NCBI GenBank assembly: GCA_017409005.1
Contig: JAFQTP010000002.1
Location: forward strand, 441,286 to 478,496
Length of the DNA stretch: 37,211 nt
Direction of reading: 5' to 3'
Source: Clostridia bacterium
GTDB taxonomy: Bacteria; Bacillota; Clostridia; Christensenellales; UBA1242
Made by a program: the position numbers and the translations under genes. Shown here one piece after another: positions 32,490 to 37,211 of the stretch (its first letter is position 1; each line of letters begins with the position of its first letter). A model generated the notes under the pieces. That model made no database searches. It saw nothing but the letters and a program-made list of their open reading frames with translations, and was not told the origin of the DNA.

Positions 32490-34526
32490 ATGGCATACAT
32501 AAGCAAAAGAAAAAAATTATATTTCATAACTTTTATATCGGTTGCAGTAATTTGTGCTGCAATAGCTTTGTTTGTTATTTATGTAATGCCTAAAATGGCA
32601 ACAGTAAAATTTGTTGATGGCATGGACGAGCAAGAGCGTGAAATTGCCGACCCAATCACATTAGAAAAAGGCTCAACTTTGCCAGAAGAACTGCCTTCTC
32701 CGGAAAAACTAGGGCACACATTCGACGCGTGGTATCATTCTAAAAAATTTAATGAACAAGTTAAAGTTAAACCAGGTGTTGATGTTGTTGATTATGATAT
32801 AACTTTATATGCAAATTTTATTCCTAACGAATATACTGTTAGTTTCGACCGCAACGGGGCTAATGGTGGCAATATTCCATCAATAACACAGCTGTTTGGA
32901 AGAAAAATAACATTGCCAACCGCAGAAGGAGCAGGCATTAGCATGCCAAACAAAGTGTTGTATGGCTGGTGTGAAAATCCCGAAGGTAAACAATTTTTAA
33001 CTCACAAACCTGGAGTTGAAATTTCTATGTTTGCAAAAGACGTAACACTATATGCTATTTGGGGAGATCCTCTTACAACGGTTAACTTTGTTGTTGGTGA
33101 TGATGCCGAATTTATAAATCCATGCATAAGTAAATCAAATCACCCACTTTCTATAGATGAATATGTAGAACCATATAGGGCGGGTTACACGTTCGAGGGG
33201 TGGTATACCGACGAAAGCTTTACAACAGAGTTTGTGTTTGGTGATGGTGGAACCATTTTACGTGGAGATTCAATTAGTATTTATGCAAAATACGAGCCAA
33301 TATCTTACACTTTAACATACAAAATTTATAACGACGACTTAATGGTTTGGGAAATTTGGGAATATAATGGAACGCCTCAAACATTTACAGTTCATTATAA
33401 CGACACAATTACAGAACCATCTTTAATTCCAACAAAAGTTGGTCAATCGTTCTTATATTGGTGTGTAGACGATAGCTTGCTTGCTAAATTTAACTTTGAA
33501 TCAGCTGTTGTTAAAGACAACATAACCCTTTATGCTAAATGGGGCGATGTGGCACCTGTTCCAGACGAAACAGCTGCAACCGCATTTAATTATATTAAAG
33601 ATGATTCAACCCAAACAGTAAAAATTACTGGGGTTAAAGATGTTAATATTAATGCATTGGTAATTCCAAGACAAATAGATGGTTATGATGTTGTTGAAAT
33701 TCAAAGCACTCTAAAAAATCTACCAGTTTTAACCGTTGTAAAAATTCCTTACACAATTGCAACTATTGGTGAGGGTGCGTTTAGTGGTTGTCCATTAATT
33801 CAAGAGTATCAAATGCTTTCTGCAAGCGAATACTTTAAAACCGAAAGTGGTGTGTTATATTCCATTAAAGAAAACGAAGGCACAAAACTTTACAGATATC
33901 CTGCGGCAAAAGAGGGTACAGGTTTCACTGTTCCTGCAACAGTTACCGAGGTTGTTTCATATGCATTCGATAGTGCACAATATCTACAAAATGTTACAAT
34001 TAATGCTGCAACCATTGGCAAATTTGCATTTAAAGCTTCGTCAATAAATAATTTAACTATTGGCAGTGGCGTTTCAAGCATTGATACTTCGGCATTCAGA
34101 GATTTCTATTCGTTAACAACTGTTACAAGCAGCACTTCACACTATCAAATTATTGATGGCGGAATTTATAATGCCAACGGAACAATATTAATTAAATATT
34201 TCGGTAAAGAATTAAACAAAACTTATTCTTCACCATCTAATTTAACAACAATTAACGATTATGCTTTCGATGGTTGTTCTAACATTTCTGAAATTAATTT
34301 AAGCGCAAATGTTTCCACAATTGGTGCAATGGCATTTAGTGGTTGCACAAGTTTAACAACGCTACGTATTGCAGCTGTAACCGGTTATGCAACCAATAAT
34401 ATTATTAGTGGTTGTTCGGCACTTGTAACAATTTATTGCCACACAACAACCACCAATGCAATATATCAAGTTCTATTATCTAGTTCCGAGGTTTCAACAA
34501 ACCCAGTTCAGTTTGTTCAAATTTAA
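32490..34526 (+). CDS. membrane-anchored InlB-repeat and BspA-type leucine-rich repeat protein
   Basis: The 678-aa protein has a short basic N-terminus (SKRKKLYF) and one transmembrane helix (about 11-33), without a clear signal-peptidase site, so it is anchored with the bulk outside. Residues 37-355 hold four Listeria-Bacteroides (InlB B / Flg_new) repeats, each ending in a W-x-(D/E)-x or F/Y-x-x-W element such as TFDAWYHSKKF, TFEGWYTDESF and DITLYANF or NITLYAKWGD. Residues 370-678 hold BspA-like leucine-rich repeats (IGEGAFSGCPLIQ, DYAFDGCSNISEINL, GAMAFSGCTSLTTL). There is no LPxTG motif. Such proteins bind other surfaces or host matrix. It ends a three-gene group. Confidence 0.9.
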   Translation: MAYISKRKKLYFITFISVAVICAAIALFVIYVMPKMATVKFVDGMDEQEREIADPITLEKGSTLPEELPSPEKLGHTFDAWYHSKKFNEQVKVKPGVDVVDYDITLYANFIPNEYTVSFDRNGANGGNIPSITQLFGRKITLPTAEGAGISMPNKVLYGWCENPEGKQFLTHKPGVEISMFAKDVTLYAIWGDPLTTVNFVVGDDAEFINPCISKSNHPLSIDEYVEPYRAGYTFEGWYTDESFTTEFVFGDGGTILRGDSISIYAKYEPISYTLTYKIYNDDLMVWEIWEYNGTPQTFTVHYNDTITEPSLIPTKVGQSFLYWCVDDSLLAKFNFESAVVKDNITLYAKWGDVAPVPDETAATAFNYIKDDSTQTVKITGVKDVNINALVIPRQIDGYDVVEIQSTLKNLPVLTVVKIPYTIATIGEGAFSGCPLIQEYQMLSASEYFKTESGVLYSIKENEGTKLYRYPAAKEGTGFTVPATVTEVVSYAFDSAQYLQNVTINAATIGKFAFKASSINNLTIGSGVSSIDTSAFRDFYSLTTVTSSTSHYQIIDGGIYNANGTILIKYFGKELNKTYSSPSNLTTINDYAFDGCSNISEINLSANVSTIGAMAFSGCTSLTTLRIAAVTGYATNNIISGCSALVTIYCHTTTTNAIYQVLLSSSEVSTNPVQFVQI

Positions 34527-34588
34527 CAAAAAATTCTATATTATATATATTAAGGAAAAATAGATTCAATTAATATACGCTAAAAAAT

Positions 34589-34627
34589 AAGACGGCCAAA
34601 CAAAAATTTGGTCGTCTTTATTTTTGT
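34589..34627 (+). terminator. terminator of the InlB-repeat gene
   Basis: A 12-bp stem (34589-34600 with 34607-34618), AAGACGGCCAAA/TTTGGTCGTCTT with one G-T pair, 6-nt loop and a T-rich tail interrupted by one A. Confidence 0.85.
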
Positions 34628-34671
34628 GCAAAATAACCAAAACTTAAAAGAAAGTATTTTAAAAATAAGTG

Positions 34672-34700
34672 TTGACTTTTGTAGTGTTTTTAGGTAAAAT
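34672..34700 (+). promoter_or_regulatory. promoter of the S10 operon
   Basis: TTGACT (34672-34677) and TAAAAT (34695-34700) are 17 bp apart. Its -35 hexamer equals that of the rpsL promoter. A leader of about 220 nt precedes rpsJ. Confidence 0.85.
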
Positions 34701-34706
34701 GTATTT

Positions 34707-34925
34707 GCTGTATTATGGGGTGGAACGCAAAGTTACTTCTAAAACCGCCAATTTTAGGGGATAATTTGTGTTTGACAAGAGTTTGTAACACCGATTACGA
34801 ACGACTAAATCCATACATATTTTTTTTGTAGTACGGCACTAAACACACGGAAACGTGTAGTAATTATATATAAAATATGTAGTTTCTTGGGTTTAGGTAA
34901 GTTAATTTTTCATGGAGGTAAATTA
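34707..34925 (+). promoter_or_regulatory. structured leader of rpsJ (S10 operon)
   Basis: No gene is seen. The RNA can form a GNRA tetraloop hairpin (ACACG-GAAA-CGTGT, 34845-34858), a GTGTT/AACAC hairpin around 34768, and a hairpin (34902-34908 with 34920-34926) whose loop presents the GGAGG ribosome binding site and whose 3' arm includes the first base of the rpsJ start codon. CGCCAATTTTAGGGGA (34746-34761) matches 13 of 16 bases of an element in the rpsL leader (3199-3214). A regulatory function is inferred. Confidence 0.55.
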
Positions 34926-35234
34926 ATGGCAACACAAAAAATCAGAGTTAAACTTGCTGCATACGATCACAATTTAATTGACCAAGCAAGTAAAAGAATT
35001 ATTGACACTGCTTTAAAGTCAGGTGCAAAAGTTAGCGGACCAGTTCCTCTACCAACTGACAAAGAAGTTGTAACAATAATACGTGCTCCTCACAAATATA
35101 AGGATTCACGTGAACAATTTGAGATGAGAACTCATAAAAGACTTATTGATATTTATAGCCCATCAGCAAAAGCAGTTGACGCTTTAATGAAGCTTGAACT
35201 ACCTGCTGGCGTAGACATCAATATCAAATTATAA
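34926..35234 (+). CDS. rpsJ: 30S ribosomal protein S10
   Basis: S10 is part of the 30S head and, as NusE, of transcription antitermination complexes with NusB and NusG. The 102-aa protein has the standard length. [20 protein letters not shown] and the C-terminal [19 protein letters not shown] are typical. I chose the ATG at 34926, preceded by GGAGG (34914-34918), because the longer open frame from 34887 would run through the leader. It opens the S10 operon: rplC follows after 25 bp. Because the ribosome binding site lies in a hairpin loop, initiation could be sensitive to RNA structure. Confidence 0.98.
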   Translation: MATQKIRVKLAAYDHNLIDQASKRIIDTALKSGAKVSGPVPLPTDKEVVTIIRAPHKYKDSREQFEMRTHKRLIDIYSPSAKAVDALMKLELPAGVDINIKL

Positions 35235-35259
35235 AAACTGTAAGGAGAATTAAAGAATT

Positions 35260-35895
35260 ATGAAAAAAGCAATTTTAGGCAAAAAACTTGGCATGACTCA
35301 AATTTTTTCCGCTAATGGTTTAGTTGTTCCTGTAACAGTTGTTGAAGCAGGTCCTTGCTTTGTTACTCAAGTTAAAAGCATGGAAAAAGATGGCTACAAA
35401 GCTGTTCAAGTAGCATTTGACGAAAAGCGTGAAAATTTGGTTAGCAAACCTGAAATGGGTAAGTTTAAAAAAGCCGAAATCACACCAAAGCGTTATGTTA
35501 AAGAATTTACTTTAGACAACGCTGAAGAATATCAATTAGGTGCTAAAATCGATTGTTCAATTTTTAGCGAAGGCGACCTAGTTGACGTAGTAGGAACAAG
35601 TAAAGGTCATGGTTGGACTGGCCTTATCAAAAAATGGAACATGAACCGTATGAGAATGACTCATGGTAACGGTCCTGTTCATCGCCACGCTGGTGGTACT
35701 GGTGCCAACACATATCCTGGAAAAGTTTTCAAAGGTCATAGAATGAGTGGTAGATGGGGTAACGAAAGAGTTACAATCCAAAACCTAACAGTTGTTAAAG
35801 TTGACCCAGAACGCAACATTCTTTTAATTAAAGGTGCTGTTCCAGGTGCTAAAGGAAGCTTGCTAACAATTAAAGAAGCAGTTAAGGCTAATTAA
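35260..35895 (+). CDS. rplC: 50S ribosomal protein L3
   Basis: L3 is an early assembly protein near the peptidyl-transferase centre. The 211-aa product begins MKKAILGKKLGMTQIFSANG and has the central loop KGHGWTGLIKKWNMNRMRMT, HGNGPVHRHAGGTGANTYPG and MSGRWGNERVTIQNL, all characteristic. The conserved PGPVHR/H-type extension and glutamine region look intact. An AAGGAGA ribosome binding site precedes the start. It is the second gene of the S10 operon, 13 bp ahead of rplD. Confidence 0.98.
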   Translation: MKKAILGKKLGMTQIFSANGLVVPVTVVEAGPCFVTQVKSMEKDGYKAVQVAFDEKRENLVSKPEMGKFKKAEITPKRYVKEFTLDNAEEYQLGAKIDCSIFSEGDLVDVVGTSKGHGWTGLIKKWNMNRMRMTHGNGPVHRHAGGTGANTYPGKVFKGHRMSGRWGNERVTIQNLTVVKVDPERNILLIKGAVPGAKGSLLTIKEAVKAN

Positions 35896-35908
35896 GGAGA
35901 GTTGAGTT

Positions 35909-36532
35909 ATGAACGTTAAAGTTTTAAATATTTCAGGTGAAGAAGTTGGAACCTTAAAGTTAAGCGACGAAGTTTTCAAACAAGAATACAACGAAGGTTT
36001 AATCCACCAAGTAGTTGTTGCTTACTTAGCAAACTTACGTCAAGGTACAAAAAGTACATTAACTCGTTCCGAAGTTCGCGGACATGCTAAAAAACCTTGG
36101 AGACAAAAACATACTGGTCGTGCTCGTCATGGTTCAACAAAAGGACCTCAATGGCGTGGTGGTGGCGTAGTATTTGCTCCAAAGCCAAGAGATTTCTCTA
36201 AAAAGGTTAACAAAGAAGCAAAACGTACCGCATTCAGAAGTGCAATTAGCACAAAATTAAAAAATCAAGAAGTTATCATTGTTGATAGCTTAAATCTAAA
36301 GGAAGCAAAAACAAAATTAATGGCTCAAGTTTTAAAGAACTTAAAAATTGACAAATCAGTTGTTTTTGTTACTAAAGAAAAAGACGAATTGGTTATGCGT
36401 GCATCAAACAATATTGCTAACATCGAAGTAACCAATGCAAGCATGGTTAATGTATATGACATTGTTTCTAACGACAAAGTTGTTTTAACCCAAGATGCTG
36501 CTAAAGCTTTAGAGGAGGCATATAAAGGATAA
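35909..36532 (+). CDS. rplD: 50S ribosomal protein L4
   Basis: L4 lines the nascent-peptide exit tunnel and in gamma-proteobacteria regulates the S10 operon. The 207-aa protein has the extended rRNA-binding loop (EVRGHAKKPWRQKHTGRAR, then HGSTKGPQWRGGGVVFAPKP) and the globular part with RTAFRSAISTKLK. The loop is the site of macrolide-resistance changes in other species; KPWRQKHTGRAR shows the conserved KPW-R-QK-TGRAR pattern, so nothing suggests resistance. It overlaps rplW by one base (TAATG), indicating translational coupling. Confidence 0.98.
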   Translation: MNVKVLNISGEEVGTLKLSDEVFKQEYNEGLIHQVVVAYLANLRQGTKSTLTRSEVRGHAKKPWRQKHTGRARHGSTKGPQWRGGGVVFAPKPRDFSKKVNKEAKRTAFRSAISTKLKNQEVIIVDSLNLKEAKTKLMAQVLKNLKIDKSVVFVTKEKDELVMRASNNIANIEVTNASMVNVYDIVSNDKVVLTQDAAKALEEAYKG

Positions 36533-36822
36533 TGAAACAATTTGATATTATTATTAAACCACTATTAAGTGAAAAAACATATGCAAACATTGCAAACAAA
36601 AGATATGCATTCGTTGTTAAAAAGGATGCTAACAAAACTGAAATTAAAAATGCAGTTGAACAATTGTTTGGTGTTAAGGTTGAAAAAGTTAACACTGCAA
36701 ACGTTGATGGAAAATTAAGAAGACAAGGAAAAACTCAAGGCTACACAGCTGATTATAAAAAAGCTTATGTTACTTTAACTAAAGATAGCAAAACAATCGA
36801 GTTTTTCGACAGCTTGTCATAA
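36532..36822 (+). CDS. rplW: 50S ribosomal protein L23
   Basis: L23 sits at the tunnel exit and docks trigger factor and signal recognition particle. The 96-aa protein reads FDIIIKPLLSEKTYANIANK, then FVVKKDANKTEIKNAVEQLF and VKVEKVNTANVDGKLRRQGK, all typical. The ATG overlaps the rplD stop, with an AGGAGG-like site (36512-36517) inside rplD. It is followed by rplB after 22 bp. Confidence 0.98.
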   Translation: MKQFDIIIKPLLSEKTYANIANKRYAFVVKKDANKTEIKNAVEQLFGVKVEKVNTANVDGKLRRQGKTQGYTADYKKAYVTLTKDSKTIEFFDSLS

Positions 36823-36844
36823 GAGTTAAGGAGGATATATTAAT

Positions 36845-37211
36845 ATGGCTATTAAAACATATAAACCAACTTCTCCAGCTCGTCGTACTTACACCACAGC
36901 TAGTTTCGATGAAATTACAACTAACAAACCAGAAAAAAGTTTATTAGCAGTAAACAAGAAATATGCTGGACGTAACAACCAAGGCACAATCACTGTAAGA
37001 CATAAAGGCGGCGGAAACAGAACTAAATACAGAATTATCGATTTCAAACGCAACAAAGACAACATTCCTGCAAAAGTTGCAACAATCGAATACGATCCAA
37101 ACCGTTCTGCTTACATTGCATTACTTAACTATGCTGATGGTGAAAAACGTTACATTTTAGCACCTGTTGGTCTAAATGTTGGCGACACTGTTATGAGCGG
37201 ACAAAACGTTG
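36845..37211 (+). CDS. rplB: 50S ribosomal protein L2, N-terminal part (3' end outside window)
   Basis: L2 is needed for peptidyl transfer and subunit joining. The first 122 codons are in the window: [59 protein letters not shown] and [20 protein letters not shown] are standard. An AAGGAGG ribosome binding site precedes the start. The gene runs off the window edge, so the C-terminal catalytic-site part (with the conserved His) is not seen. Confidence 0.98.
   Translation, partial: MAIKTYKPTSPARRTYTTASFDEITTNKPEKSLLAVNKKYAGRNNQGTITVRHKGGGNRTKYRIIDFKRNKDNIPAKVATIEYDPNRSAYIALLNYADGEKRYILAPVGLNVGDTVMSGQNV

Noticed and set aside
1..37211. TGA reassigned as a sense codon
   Set aside because: Conserved genes read through without in-frame TGA and use TGG at conserved Trp positions, so absence of TGA stops is avoidance, not visible recoding.

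Overview
The window is a strongly AT-rich stretch of chromosome from a Gram-positive, Firmicutes-type bacterium, most likely an uncultured Clostridia-like lineage. The evidence is the AddAB (not RecBCD) recombination nuclease, YugP-type zinc peptidases, DUF1540 and DUF1858 proteins, an InlB/BspA-type surface protein, strong AGGAGG ribosome binding sites, consensus sigma-A promoters (mostly 17-bp spacers, often with TGn extended -10), and a Firmicutes-style L10 leader. I cannot name the genus from sequence alone. It uses the standard genetic code: all 38 genes whose ends are visible stop with TAA (33) or TAG (5), never TGA.

Layout. 1-1150: 3' end of rpoC and its terminator. 1186-3114: four small genes of unknown or weakly known role (a 91-aa, an 83-aa and a 231-aa Pro/Thr-rich repeat protein, and an orphan HicB-like protein). 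3126-7706: str operon rpsL-rpsG-fusA-tuf behind a long structured leader. 7707-8063: a non-coding gap with a second terminator. 8007-10458: two convergent unknown genes (490 and 269 aa). 10529-12328: an ABC-2 type exporter (ATPase plus permease). 12349-15003: rpmG-secE-nusG-rplK-rplA, with an L1-stalk-like RNA element before each of rplK and rplA. 15226-16468: rplJ-rplL behind an L10 leader and attenuator. 16491-17031: rplI on the minus strand. 17100-18292: a double DUF1540 protein and an unknown 208-aa protein. 18311-19836: tandem YugP-type zinc metallopeptidases (minus). 19849-20829: unknown 326-aa protein (minus). 20954-28055: a 99-aa protein, addB and addA. 28213-30232: a membrane protein with a long coiled-coil tail. 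30231-30947: PRC-barrel-like protein (minus). 31063-34625: SPFH/zinc-ribbon protein, DUF1858 redox protein and a membrane-anchored InlB-repeat/leucine-rich-repeat protein. 34672-end: S10 operon rpsJ-rplC-rplD-rplW-rplB (cut by the window edge).

How it fits together. Most of the window makes the translation and transcription machinery: ribosomal proteins, elongation factors, RNA polymerase beta', NusG and SecE. The usual Firmicutes order (secE-nusG-rplKAJL-rpoBC-rpsLG-fusA-tuf-S10) is cut and re-ordered here: rpoC-rpsL-tuf comes first, then secE to rplL, then S10, with accessory genes between the blocks. Each block has its own promoter and, where visible, its own RNA leader. The best leads are the structured rpsL and rpsJ leaders, the paired L1-binding mimics, an S12 protein with Arg at position 88 (a streptomycin-resistance residue), an AddB without its N-terminal Walker A motif, and a coiled-coil membrane protein with MotA/TolQ/ExbB-like topology. 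I did not find a clear defence island, mobile element, CRISPR array, tRNA or rRNA gene.
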